This document shows, in pieces, positions 6,529 to 13,630 of a DNA stretch of 13,630 nucleotides. The notes under the pieces are model-generated. The model was not told the DNA's origin. It saw only the letters and a list, made by a program, of their open reading frames with translations, and searched no databases. Every line of letters begins with the position of its first letter. Positions within the stretch are counted from its first letter, which is position 1. The stretch comes from Candidatus Thorarchaeota archaeon (lineage in GTDB: Archaea; Asgardarchaeota; Thorarchaeia; Thorarchaeales; Thorarchaeaceae), in contig JAEOUL010000221.1 in NCBI GenBank assembly GCA_016839345.1, positions 1 through 13,630 of the forward strand, written 5' to 3'. A program made the translations under genes and the position numbers.

Positions 6529-6558
6529 AAATTAACTATTGTTAATTTGTTTATAATT
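6529..6558 (-). promoter_or_regulatory. TATA box with adjacent perfect inverted repeat
   Basis: On the minus strand the TATA-like AATTATAA lies at 6551-6558. Two bases downstream begins a perfect inverted repeat with 8-bp arms (AAATTAAC at 6529-6536, GTTAATTT at 6541-6548; 4-nt spacer), ending about 12 nt before the chosen ATG. It would cover the predicted transcription start. A dimeric repressor bound there would block polymerase recruitment. Confidence 0.5.
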
Positions 6559-6607
6559 GTTTCGGCATATTTTGAGAAGTTCAATACCGAATACAGTAAC
6601 GACACAA

Positions 6608-7573
6608 TCATCTCATTATCAGATTGATTACACCCTCAATTAACCTAGAAACGAGTGATGATATTGGATTGGAATTATGAATGGCCATTTCCCAGATATA
6701 TTCACGCATTTCATTAGAAACACTTGTAAAATTAGTGCAAGGCGTGCTGGAAGTTGTCTTTAGTGTGATGTTAATCCTATTCAATTCATTTTGTATCCTG
6801 CCGAATATTTGGCAATCACAGACTAGTCCCACATTCAATCCTGAAAGAAGCATTCTATAACCATATGCTGTAAGCCAAAGACCCCGGAGATCAACAGAAT
6901 CACCAGCAACTTGTACTTCTACCTCTCGTATCTCTCTTTGTCGATCATCAAGTACCTGGCTCATTCTTTTTGCGAAATGGGCATGTTCTGCCATTTTATC
7001 AATATCAAAGCCGATTGTTGTTCCTCCAGTATCTATCTGCTCACATATCTTCATTTCTACATATTCTTGAATTTCCGTACGCGCTTTCGGATTTTCAACC
7101 CGCTGCAAAATGAATTCAAGATGTTCTTTGGGATTTCCATCTAGAAATCCCATCCACGACATACCTAATGATGAAAGAAGAGTTTGTAGTAAGTGGTTGT
7201 GGATCCAATATAATCCCTCACTTTGGAGTTTTGAAGCTATGTCGCGAATCACTGAGGGCTTCGCACTAGAAAAAGGAATGCCATCAATGAACTCGAGAAC
7301 TTGTTTCATTCGATTTCTATATGGTGATTCATCAGGCACAGGGTCACATATTGTAAAAATGAGGTAATTTTCTCCCACCTCAATAAAAATGTCATATGAT
7401 GCTTTTCTTATGATTCTGATAGGAGTCTTAGCAAAGATAATCACTGCAGAAACAAATCCTTCAATCAAGTCAGGATCCACAGTCAGCTCCTTTTTCTGTA
7501 TGTGAGCGAGAAGTGTACCATCCTTGCACTTTACAACCGACACAAACCTTACCTTCTCACTATCAAAATGCAA
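6608..7573 (-). CDS. Uncharacterised protein, possible longin/roadblock-like N-terminal domain
   Basis: A 321-residue soluble protein without a family I can name with certainty. Residues 1-95 alternate strand and helix in the pattern of longin/roadblock-type alpha-beta sandwiches: RFVSVVKCKDGTLLAHI, then the helix DPDLIEGFVSAVIIFAK, then SYDIFIEVGENYLIFTICD and the helix RMKQVLEFIDG. Such domains regulate small GTPases and are abundant in Asgard archaea; that link is inference. The remaining 225 residues are mixed alpha-beta, with GGTTIGFDIDKMAEHAHF and a VCDCQIFGRIQNELNRI helix, and I cannot place them. There is no membrane segment. The start is TTG (7571-7573), since an in-frame stop lies 14 codons upstream and no ATG or GTG intervenes; AGGAG is about 13 nt upstream. 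It is divergent from the protease gene across 178 bp. Confidence 0.72.
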   Translation of the reverse strand: MHFDSEKVRFVSVVKCKDGTLLAHIQKKELTVDPDLIEGFVSAVIIFAKTPIRIIRKASYDIFIEVGENYLIFTICDPVPDESPYRNRMKQVLEFIDGIPFSSAKPSVIRDIASKLQSEGLYWIHNHLLQTLLSSLGMSWMGFLDGNPKEHLEFILQRVENPKARTEIQEYVEMKICEQIDTGGTTIGFDIDKMAEHAHFAKRMSQVLDDRQREIREVEVQVAGDSVDLRGLWLTAYGYRMLLSGLNVGLVCDCQIFGRIQNELNRINITLKTTSSTPCTNFTSVSNEMREYIWEMAIHNSNPISSLVSRLIEGVINLIMR

Positions 7574-7693
7574 TGTAGCACGCCCACTCCTACTATGTAA
7601 TTCAATAATTCATCTTGTTGACCTTTAAAATTCTCATATGAAAACAGAATATAGCTTGAATGAGTCGGAGGTGTTTCTTGCGTAGTTAGGTAA

Positions 7694-7726
7694 TTTTATA
7701 TTTTATGTTTGTCAAACATCAAACAT
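7694..7726 (+). promoter_or_regulatory. TATA box with operator-like inverted repeat of the protease gene
   Basis: A TTTTATATTTTAT box (7694-7706) is immediately followed, overlapping by two bases, by the palindrome ATGTTTG-T-CAAACAT (7705-7719). A further direct copy of CAAACAT follows at 7720-7726. The array occupies the space between TATA box and predicted transcription start (about 7720-7725). It suits a regulator dimer plus an extra half-site. Confidence 0.55.
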
Positions 7727-7751
7727 TGATATTTGGGATGTGCAATTAAAT

Positions 7752-8675
7752 ATGAATAATGAAACATCTGACTTAGAAAAAAGGAAAGATTTGTGGTTGT
7801 ATCTAATTGCAGTATTTATTCCAAGCTATGTTTGGCAAGTTTTAATCTATTTCACTGGTGGAATTGATTCACCCTTGTTTTCTTTACTAATGCTCTTCCC
7901 AGGTCTCATTGCAGCGGTATTCCTTTTCTATAAAAAAGAGGGCTTCAGTCATATTGGATGGAAAATTAAGAAATGGAATTACGTGATATTTGCAGTCTTA
8001 ATATCGATTGCAATACCATTGGTTTTAGTGGCATTATTTGAGGGAATTGGGTGGGGAGTTTTTCCTGATGACTTTTTTGTCTTTAATAATGGTATGCTTG
8101 AGAGTACGCTAATAGGACTCTTGTTTGGCAGTGGGTCTCAATCAATACCCTTCTTTATTGCAAACCTTATCATCTCACACATAGTTTTTCTTGCTTTTGG
8201 CAGTATCTTAACTTTAGGAGAAGAACTTGGATGGAGGGGATATTTGCAGGAAAAACTGCTTAGGAAATTCGGAGTAAATCGTGGTTTTGTCATTTTGGGA
8301 GCGATTTGGGGATACTGGCATTTACCAATTATTCTAATGGGATATAATTTTCCAACGCAACCAGTTCTGGGAGCATTTGTATTTATGCCATTAGGAACTA
8401 TTTTCATGGGAATGTTTATCGGTTGGATTTACTTGCGTACAAGAAGTATCTGGATTCCTTCATTAGCTCATGCGTCAATGAATCTATTCGTTGGTTTTGT
8501 TTTTGTTATGGAGTTCTCAGTGGATTTTCTATTTCCAGGTCTCTTGTGGATAGCTGCATGGATACCAGTAGGAATACTTTGTTTGTATAACCTTAACAAG
8601 AATAAACCAGATCTTTGGCAAGCTGTAGAGCTAGCTAAGAAAGTGGAGAAAGAAAAGTCTTCTATAGAGTCATAG
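7752..8675 (+). CDS. CPBP family intramembrane metalloprotease (CAAX protease-like)
   Basis: A polytopic membrane protein of about 307 residues with some eight hydrophobic segments. It carries the three signature motifs of the CPBP/Abi family: EELGWRGYL (E157, E158 and R162), WGYWHLP (H190) and SLAHASMN (H240, N244). In Rce1-type enzymes the glutamates and histidines position a water or metal for cleaving peptides within the membrane. Prokaryotic members serve in processing, bacteriocin immunity or stress; no peptide substrate gene is visible nearby. I chose the ATG at 7752; a GTG at 7740 would add four residues. The C-terminus is a charged tail (KKVEKEKSSIES). The gene is monocistronic and looks more AT-rich than the flanking operons. 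Its promoter carries an operator-like repeat, so it is probably conditionally expressed. Confidence 0.9.
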   Translation: MNNETSDLEKRKDLWLYLIAVFIPSYVWQVLIYFTGGIDSPLFSLLMLFPGLIAAVFLFYKKEGFSHIGWKIKKWNYVIFAVLISIAIPLVLVALFEGIGWGVFPDDFFVFNNGMLESTLIGLLFGSGSQSIPFFIANLIISHIVFLAFGSILTLGEELGWRGYLQEKLLRKFGVNRGFVILGAIWGYWHLPIILMGYNFPTQPVLGAFVFMPLGTIFMGMFIGWIYLRTRSIWIPSLAHASMNLFVGFVFVMEFSVDFLFPGLLWIAAWIPVGILCLYNLNKNKPDLWQAVELAKKVEKEKSSIES

Positions 8676-8869
8676 GAGCATTAAGGATCATGTACACCGA
8701 AATAGAGAATGAGTGGTGATGGAACAGAAACGCAGTTCTCACCTTCTTTACGTTGACAATGCTACAGCACAGTACAATCCCTGTGGTTTATCCGATTATT
8801 CTATCTCTAGCTTTCCAAATACTAGCGATTTGGACAATGAACATATCAGGAGTTATGGTGCACTTGTAT

Positions 8870-10546
8870 CTATTCCTCTGGACCCATTTCTTGTTCCTGC
8901 AATTCTCTACGGAGAACTTTTCCTACTAGAGTTTCAGGAAGCTCTTTTCTGATTTCCACATCCTTTGGAACTTTGTATGGAGACAGACTGGTCCGGCAAA
9001 ACTCCCTAATGTCAGATAGGAGCTCATCACTTACTTTGTATCCATCTTTCAAGACAACATACGCTTTGACAACATCACTACCCATTATCTGCGGGTCTGG
9101 AAGACCTACAACAGCTGCATTTTCGATGGCTTCATGTTCAAATAAGACATCTTCTACTTCCCGAGGATAGACCTTAAAGCCGCTGACGTTGATCATGTCT
9201 TTCTTTCTGTCCATTATGTAGAAGTAACCGTCCTCATCCATCCTCCCTATGTCACCAGTCAAGAGCCATCCGTCTCGAATCTGGTCAGCAGTTGCTTCAG
9301 GTTTGTTCCAATACCCCATCATCCTCTGCGGTCCATTTATTATGATTTCACCCGTTTCTCCGATTGGCAGAATCTTTGTATGGTCCTCCACATCGACGAT
9401 TCGTACTTGGGTGTCTGGAAGTGGTATGCCTATCGATCCTATTTTTCGTGTTCCGCTGACAGGGTTACTATGAGTGACTGGAGAACACTCAGTAAGTCCG
9501 TACCCCTCTATAATGACACAACCAGTTCTTTCCTCAAATTCATGCAAAACTTCTGGAGGCATAGCTGCGGCGCCAGTATTGCAAAATCTGATTGAACGAA
9601 GGTCTTTTGCATAATCCTCAAGGTCATCACGTTCCAAGAGACGCATGTACATAGTTGGCACACCTGGGAACATAGCTGGCTTTGTGTCTCTAATTATTTC
9701 GAACAATGATTTTTGATCCCTTGCGTCAGGATTCAATGCTATCCGAGAGCCATTGTATATCCAGACATTCATACAGACTGTCATTCCATAGATATGGAAC
9801 AGTGGCAAATTGGTTAGGCCAGTGTCTTTCCCTCGATGCATTTGCGACGACACTAATGTATAGGTCGCGATAGCGTTCGAAACCAGGTTATAGTGGGTAA
9901 GCATGGCTCCCTTTGGAAGTCCTGATGTTCCTCCTGTATACTGAAGAACTGCAATTTGTGTCTTAGGATCGATTTCAAACTGCAGCGGGTCAGGTTTCGT
10001 CTTACTGATTAGGTTAAGAAATTGCATTGTACCAGCAATCTCAGGTGGGTCTCTTCGAGCATTTGGAATATAGTCCATTACACTGGTGATGATAATGTTC
10101 CGAAGTCTTGTTCTGTCCTTGATATTGTTGACCTTCTCAAGTTGGGCATCATGGACAATGATGGTCTCAGCCCCAGAGTCATTCAGCTGATATGCAAGTT
10201 CTGCTTCAGTCAATAAGACACTACATGCTGTGACTATACCACCAGCTTTCAAAATTCCATAGAAACTAAACAGAAATTGAGGAAAGTTGGGGATCATTAT
10301 AGCGACAGTATCATCCTTCTTCACACCCAAGTTTCTCAACACAGTCGCAAGCCTATCTGCAATGTCTTTGAATTCCTTATAGGAAATCTTTCTTTTCATA
10401 AACCAGATTGCTGTATTATTGCCAAACTCTTTAGCTGTGTTGTCAAGAAACTCATATAGATTCATCTCGGGATAATCTATAGATTCAGGTACACCTTCTT
10501 CGTAAAACTTCAACCAAGGCTTAACAGCGTATGGATCTTCGACCAT
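8870..10546 (-). CDS. Acyl-CoA synthetase (AMP-forming), medium/long-chain type
   Basis: A full-length 558-residue member of the adenylate-forming superfamily. It activates a carboxylic acid with ATP and joins it to CoA, releasing AMP and pyrophosphate. Visible motifs: the ATP phosphate loop YTGGTSGLPKG (203-213), EGYGLTE (347-353), the ribose-binding TGD (430-432), the hinge DRKKDMINVSG (446-456) and the catalytic lysine in GKVLRREL (K543). The architecture resembles FadD-type long-chain ligases, but the acyl pocket cannot be read by eye and aryl or branched acids remain possible. There is no signal peptide or membrane segment. The ATG follows GGAGGA by 6 nt and sits 19 nt after the HEAT-repeat gene. 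It is the last gene of the liv-HEAT operon, which suggests that the acid it activates, or its precursor, is imported by the transporter. Confidence 0.93.
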   Translation of the reverse strand: MVEDPYAVKPWLKFYEEGVPESIDYPEMNLYEFLDNTAKEFGNNTAIWFMKRKISYKEFKDIADRLATVLRNLGVKKDDTVAIMIPNFPQFLFSFYGILKAGGIVTACSVLLTEAELAYQLNDSGAETIIVHDAQLEKVNNIKDRTRLRNIIITSVMDYIPNARRDPPEIAGTMQFLNLISKTKPDPLQFEIDPKTQIAVLQYTGGTSGLPKGAMLTHYNLVSNAIATYTLVSSQMHRGKDTGLTNLPLFHIYGMTVCMNVWIYNGSRIALNPDARDQKSLFEIIRDTKPAMFPGVPTMYMRLLERDDLEDYAKDLRSIRFCNTGAAAMPPEVLHEFEERTGCVIIEGYGLTECSPVTHSNPVSGTRKIGSIGIPLPDTQVRIVDVEDHTKILPIGETGEIIINGPQRMMGYWNKPEATADQIRDGWLLTGDIGRMDEDGYFYIMDRKKDMINVSGFKVYPREVEDVLFEHEAIENAAVVGLPDPQIMGSDVVKAYVVLKDGYKVSDELLSDIREFCRTSLSPYKVPKDVEIRKELPETLVGKVLRRELQEQEMGPEE

Positions 10547-10565
10547 TGTAATTCCTCCGTTTTGG

Positions 10566-11906
10566 CTATTCTCTGCCTATTAAATCGAGCGCCTCTTCAG
10601 CAGCCTCTGCTACAAAATCATATTCATCATGGAGCATATCTTCTAAACTCGAAACGACAGCATTACTCGCAATCCCAATCTTTCCAAGAGCTTCTGATGA
10701 TCTCCACCGAACGTCTGGTTGCTTATCACCCAATGCATCTAGCAAAGCGGGTACAGAATCAGATGCATTTGGACCTAATTTTCCAAGGCTCAAGGCTGCC
10801 TCACGACGAACGTCGCCATTACCATCAGCAAGAGCTTCCTGCAAAGCCAGGATTACAGACTCTTTAGTAAGTCCGATCTTCCCCAACGATCTCGCTGCCT
10901 CAGTTCGGATTTTGGTTTCACCTACCTTCAGGTTTTCGATAACATGCGGGATAGCAGTTTCAGCATCCTTTCCAATACCACCTAGTGCAGATAGAATCAG
11001 TATCTTCATCTTGGTGCTTGCTGTTGGATAGGAATCAATCATTGCAGAGATTGCATCCGTTCCAATGCTTCTGAGAGCATCTGCAGTCTTCCCGCGAACC
11101 TTCTCAACTTTATCTGCGAGTAGTGATGCAATTGTCTGGATTATCTTCGGATCTGAAACTTTCATCTCTCCAAGAGCCTCTACCACACCTTGTCTTACGA
11201 TTGGATTCTCATGATTTATCACCGCTATAATAGCCGGGATTGCAGAATCTCCAATTTGCACAAGGGTATTGATTGACCGATGACGGACTCTCCAATCTCC
11301 ATCTTCAAGGGCGTTTACAAGAGCTGGAATCGCTTCAGACGTTCGTTTCCCAATTCTATCAATAGCTCGTGCAGCTGCAGTTCTCACAGACCAGCTAGGA
11401 TCTTTGAAACAATCAATTATGCTTGGAATGGCTGCATCTGCTCCAGATCCCATCATTCCGAGGGTGTTGACAACCTCAGTCCTGATTTCTTCATCCTCAT
11501 TTCCTAAAGCAGCAATAAGACTAGACACTGCGACATCTGTAGCTACACCGATTTTTCCGAGGGAGATTGCCGCTTCTTTCCTTATCGAAACTTCATCATC
11601 ATTCAGAAGTTCAGATAACCTGGGGATTGCATCAACTGCTGATTCTCCTATCATTCCAAGAGATTTAGTAGCCTCCCTGCAGATACTCCAATCTTCGTCT
11701 TCCAGACAGGAGATCAAGCTTGAAACGCCTTCACTGCCCATTTCTCCCAATTCACCTAGAGACAGTGCAGCATTGAATCGTACTGTGCGAATTTCGCTAC
11801 TAAGGTAACCAATAAGTTCTGTTATAACTGCTGGATCCTTTTCGCATCTAGCGACAACTAGTTCGACTTTAGCATCTCGTAACAGTTGTTCAAGAGTAGC
11901 TGAGAT
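10566..11906 (-). CDS. HEAT/PBS-lyase repeat protein with probable ATC start
   Basis: An alpha-solenoid protein made almost entirely of about 13 HEAT-type repeats of some 31 residues, each of the form AIPALxxALxDxDxxVRxxAxxALGxIG. Such solenoids are scaffolds for protein contacts; no catalytic motif is present. The first ATG/GTG/TTG in frame is a TTG at 11750, but the upstream sequence is clearly coding: it encodes another repeat (SSEIRTVRFNAALSLGELGE) and the helix LEQLLRDAKVELVVARC. A strong GGAGGA (11913-11918) overlaps the livF stop, and 6 nt after it the in-frame codon is ATC (11904-11906). The ligase gene downstream has the same GGAGGA-6 nt-start spacing. I therefore set the start at this ATC, giving about 446 residues. 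A sequencing error (ATG to ATC) is the main alternative. The gene lies inside the operon between livF and the ligase. Confidence 0.82.
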   Translation of the reverse strand: MSATLEQLLRDAKVELVVARCEKDPAVITELIGYLSSEIRTVRFNAALSLGELGEMGSEGVSSLISCLEDEDWSICREATKSLGMIGESAVDAIPRLSELLNDDEVSIRKEAAISLGKIGVATDVAVSSLIAALGNEDEEIRTEVVNTLGMMGSGADAAIPSIIDCFKDPSWSVRTAAARAIDRIGKRTSEAIPALVNALEDGDWRVRHRSINTLVQIGDSAIPAIIAVINHENPIVRQGVVEALGEMKVSDPKIIQTIASLLADKVEKVRGKTADALRSIGTDAISAMIDSYPTASTKMKILILSALGGIGKDAETAIPHVIENLKVGETKIRTEAARSLGKIGLTKESVILALQEALADGNGDVRREAALSLGKLGPNASDSVPALLDALGDKQPDVRWRSSEALGKIGIASNAVVSSLEDMLHDEYDFVAEAAEEALDLIGRE

Positions 11907-11920
11907 TTTGATTCCTCCTA
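11904..11920 (-). promoter_or_regulatory. livF stop fused to a Shine-Dalgarno, before a putative ATC start
   Basis: The minus strand reads TAG-GAGGA-ATCAAA-ATC. The TAG ends livF and is part of TAGGAGGA, the best anti-16S match in this part of the window. The next in-frame codon at proper spacing is ATC at 11904-11906; no ATG, GTG or TTG occurs in that frame before 11750. Confidence 0.6.
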
Positions 11921-12631
11921 TATTCCTAAGTACACTTTCTTTATTCGAGGTTCTCTTTCGAGCTCCTCTCTTGACCCACTCATCTCAATCTTTCCCTCTT
12001 CAAGCACATGGATGGTATCAGCAACTTCCATGGCTAGCACTGCATCTTGTTCAACCAGAAGAGTTGTTGTACCTTCTTGCTTAATTTGGTCAATGGCATC
12101 GAAGATTTTTGTCTTAATCTTTGGTGCAAGTCCTAAGGAAGGTTCATCGAGAAGTAACAACTTTGGATTAGACATCAGTGATCTAGCTATTGCCAGCATT
12201 TGCTGTTCTCCCCCACTCAAAGTTCCTGAACGTTGTGTTCTTCGCTCATCCAGTCGTGGAAAAATATCAAACACAAAATCTAGAAGGTCTTCGTATTTTG
12301 ATTTATCCTCTAGAGTATAAGCTCCAAGCTCAATATTCTCCATGACCGACATATCATAGAATAGCCGACGACGCTCGGGGCAATGTGCAATACCTCTCCT
12401 CGCGACCTCATGAGCTTCCAACTCATCAATCCTTTCGCCCAAGAATGTGATTCTACCTCTATCTATCTCCTCCAATGCTGAAATACATCTGAGTAGTGTT
12501 GATTTTCCAGCACCGTTTGGGCCTATGACTGCATCGAGAGACCCAGCTTCTACTGAGAGATTCACTTCTTCCAAAGCTTTTGCCTTTTCATAATAATGGT
12601 ACACTTTTCTTAATTCAAGCAAATCCTTCAC
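11918..12631 (-). CDS. livF: Branched-chain amino acid-type ABC transporter ATP-binding protein LivF
   Basis: The second of the paired ATPases of a Liv (HAAT) importer; it hydrolyses ATP to drive uptake of branched-chain amino acids or related carboxylates. At 237 residues it has the usual length. Walker A GPNGAGKST lies at 37-45, signature LSGGEQQ at 138-144 and Walker B LLLLDEP at 158-164. The switch region reads LLVEQDA, with Q195 in place of the H-loop histidine, which is normal for LivF. The Q-loop region is CPERRRLF. The GTG at 12631 overlaps the end of livG by 17 nt. A TTG at 12622 (three residues shorter) has the better Shine-Dalgarno (GAGGTG, 6 nt away) and may be the real start. Its stop is fused to the Shine-Dalgarno of the HEAT gene, implying translational coupling. 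Confidence 0.92.
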   Translation of the reverse strand: MKDLLELRKVYHYYEKAKALEEVNLSVEAGSLDAVIGPNGAGKSTLLRCISALEEIDRGRITFLGERIDELEAHEVARRGIAHCPERRRLFYDMSVMENIELGAYTLEDKSKYEDLLDFVFDIFPRLDERRTQRSGTLSGGEQQMLAIARSLMSNPKLLLLDEPSLGLAPKIKTKIFDAIDQIKQEGTTTLLVEQDAVLAMEVADTIHVLEEGKIEMSGSREELEREPRIKKVYLGI

Positions 12632-13355
12632 CTCGACCGAGATATGCCTCTAGCACTATTTTGTTATTAGCTACTTCCTGAGGAGACCCCTCAGCAATTA
12701 GTCTCCCTTGATGCATTGCAATTACTCTCGGGACTAGGGTCATCAACTCACGTAAGACATGTCCTGTCACAAATATTGTAACACCCTCATCATTCAATCG
12801 TTTGATCAATTTATTAATTCCTTCCTTCTCCTCGTGAACCAATCCACTGAAGGGTTCATCAAGAAGGAGCATCTCCGGATTTGTACCTAAAGCCTTGCCA
12901 ATCTCAAGCTTCCTCAGATCTCCGTGGGGCAAAATAACTGGTGGTAATCTTGCTTTATCTATAAGCCCAACTGAAGAGAGTATCGAGCTTGCTGCTTCAT
13001 CTATACCAGTTTTTCCAAACGCTTCTCTTCCACGAGGTGATAGGCAAGCAACTGATACATTGTCAAGAAGGCTTAGATAATGAAATGACTTCACTAATTG
13101 AAAGGTCCGAGCCATCCCTTGATTGACAATCTGGTACGGTTTCTTCCTAGTTATATTTACTCCATCGAAAAAGACAGAACCTGAGTTGGGTTTCTCGAAA
13201 CCTGATATTAGGTGAAAGAGTGTGGTCTTGCCAGCACCGTTTGGTCCAATCAGCCCTAACATCTCTCCTCGCTCCACCTCGAAATTGACATCATTTACAG
13301 CAGTCAGTCCACCGAATTTCTTCGTCAGGTTTTTGACTTCCAGTATTAGACCCAT
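12615..13355 (-). CDS. livG: Branched-chain amino acid-type ABC transporter ATP-binding protein LivG
   Basis: The first ATPase of the Liv-type importer, 246 residues. Walker [10 protein letters not shown] lies at 37-45, the family-typical [13 protein letters not shown]-loop region near 80-91, Walker B MLLLDEP at 162-168 and the H-loop histidine at 199 (FVTGHV). The signature is [11 protein letters not shown] (142-152) rather than the canonical LSxGQ, a variation seen in this subfamily. The ATG at 13355 is preceded by GGAGGAGG, which forms the last arginine codons and stop region of livM, and the gap to livM is one base. The substrate cannot be read from the ATPase; the downstream ligase points to a carboxylic acid. 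Confidence 0.92.
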   Translation of the reverse strand: MGLILEVKNLTKKFGGLTAVNDVNFEVERGEMLGLIGPNGAGKTTLFHLISGFEKPNSGSVFFDGVNITRKKPYQIVNQGMARTFQLVKSFHYLSLLDNVSVACLSPRGREAFGKTGIDEAASSILSSVGLIDKARLPPVILPHGDLRKLEIGKALGTNPEMLLLDEPFSGLVHEEKEGINKLIKRLNDEGVTIFVTGHVLRELMTLVPRVIAMHQGRLIAEGSPQEVANNKIVLEAYLGRGEGFA

Positions 13356-13356
13356 T

Positions 13357-13630
13357 TTACCTCCTCCGTATCAAATCCCACAAATCCTGTACTCTATCAA
13401 GGAATGGATTCATTACGCCTTCATCAGCAAACCGAATGATGAGAATCAGAAGAGCGGCAAAGATCAATACAGCTGCGCCGGCGAGAGGTCTCAATAGTTC
13501 ACTCAGTACCGTGAATAGAAATGCTCCAATCACTGACCCATAGATTGTCACCATTCCTCCAATAGCAGCCATTATGATAGCATAGAAGGAATAGAGTGTT
13601 TGAAAGACAGCAGGATTTACTGCTCTTGTG
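13357..13630 (-). CDS. livM: Liv-type ABC transporter permease LivM, 5'-truncated
   Basis: The C-terminal 90 codons of the LivM permease; the frame stays open to the window edge. The typical LivM ending is visible: [21 protein letters not shown] (the family's IGGxGTxxGPxxGA stretch), then a transmembrane segment [22 protein letters not shown] and a short charged tail ending RRR. The IGG-type segment contacts the ATPase in this family. An internal ATG at 13572 is not the start, because LivM-like sequence continues upstream. In the usual Liv gene order livH and a substrate-binding protein would lie further upstream, outside this window. Confidence 0.88.
   Translation of the reverse strand, partial: TRAVNPAVFQTLYSFYAIIMAAIGGMVTIYGSVIGAFLFTVLSELLRPLAGAAVLIFAALLILIIRFADEGVMNPFLDRVQDLWDLIRRR

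Noticed and set aside
8676..8869. Possible terminator or small RNA after the protease gene
   Set aside because: I found no convincing hairpin or T-tract in this stretch.
8713..8952. Plus-strand frame between the protease and ligase genes
   Set aside because: It overlaps the ligase C-terminus, has no ribosome binding site and no protein-like features.
11404..11808. Plus-strand frame opposite the HEAT-repeat gene
   Set aside because: Its apparent repeat pattern is the mirror of the HEAT repeats on the other strand.

Overview
The window most likely comes from an archaeon, plausibly an Asgard lineage such as Thorarchaeota; this placement is inference. Supporting signs are TATA-like boxes upstream of several genes, GGAGG Shine-Dalgarno motifs in front of operon-internal genes, GTG and TTG starts, small double zinc-ribbon proteins, a [4Fe-4S] flavoprotein, and a protein whose N-terminus resembles the longin/roadblock folds common in Asgard genomes. 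I see no rRNA, tRNA, CRISPR array, insertion sequence or integrase.

Left part (1-3300): the 3' end of an N4/N6-type DNA methyltransferase, then a two-domain GNAT acetyltransferase, both on the plus strand. Convergent to these is a minus-strand pair, a Cys4 hypothetical protein followed by a small membrane protein, ending in a hairpin plus T-rich tract. A gene-free stretch of about 390 bp carries one strong inverted repeat. A minus-strand double zinc-ribbon protein follows.

Middle (3240-5780): a compact minus-strand operon. Two tandem, gaplessly alignable paralogs of a degenerate double-GNAT protein (about 48% identical by hand count) are followed by an iron-sulfur flavoprotein. Each gene has its own ribosome binding site and the unit closes with a hairpin-poly-T terminator. 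Upstream lies a gene-poor stretch of about 440 bp.

Right-middle (6220-8675): a NIPSNAP-like small protein, a 321-residue protein with a possible longin/roadblock N-terminal domain, and, divergent from it, a CPBP/CAAX-type intramembrane protease. The NIPSNAP-like and protease promoters each carry a near-perfect inverted repeat where an archaeal repressor could bind.

Right part (8870-13630): a minus-strand operon in the order livM (partial), livG, livF, a HEAT-repeat protein and an acyl-CoA synthetase. Junctions are tight: a 1-nt gap, a short overlap, a stop codon fused to a Shine-Dalgarno, and a 19-nt gap. It looks like an uptake-and-activation module in which a Liv-type ABC importer brings in a carboxylate or amino acid and the ligase makes the CoA thioester. 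The HEAT-repeat gene is the unusual member. Its repeats continue upstream of the first ATG/GTG/TTG, and the only start matching its strong Shine-Dalgarno is an ATC codon.
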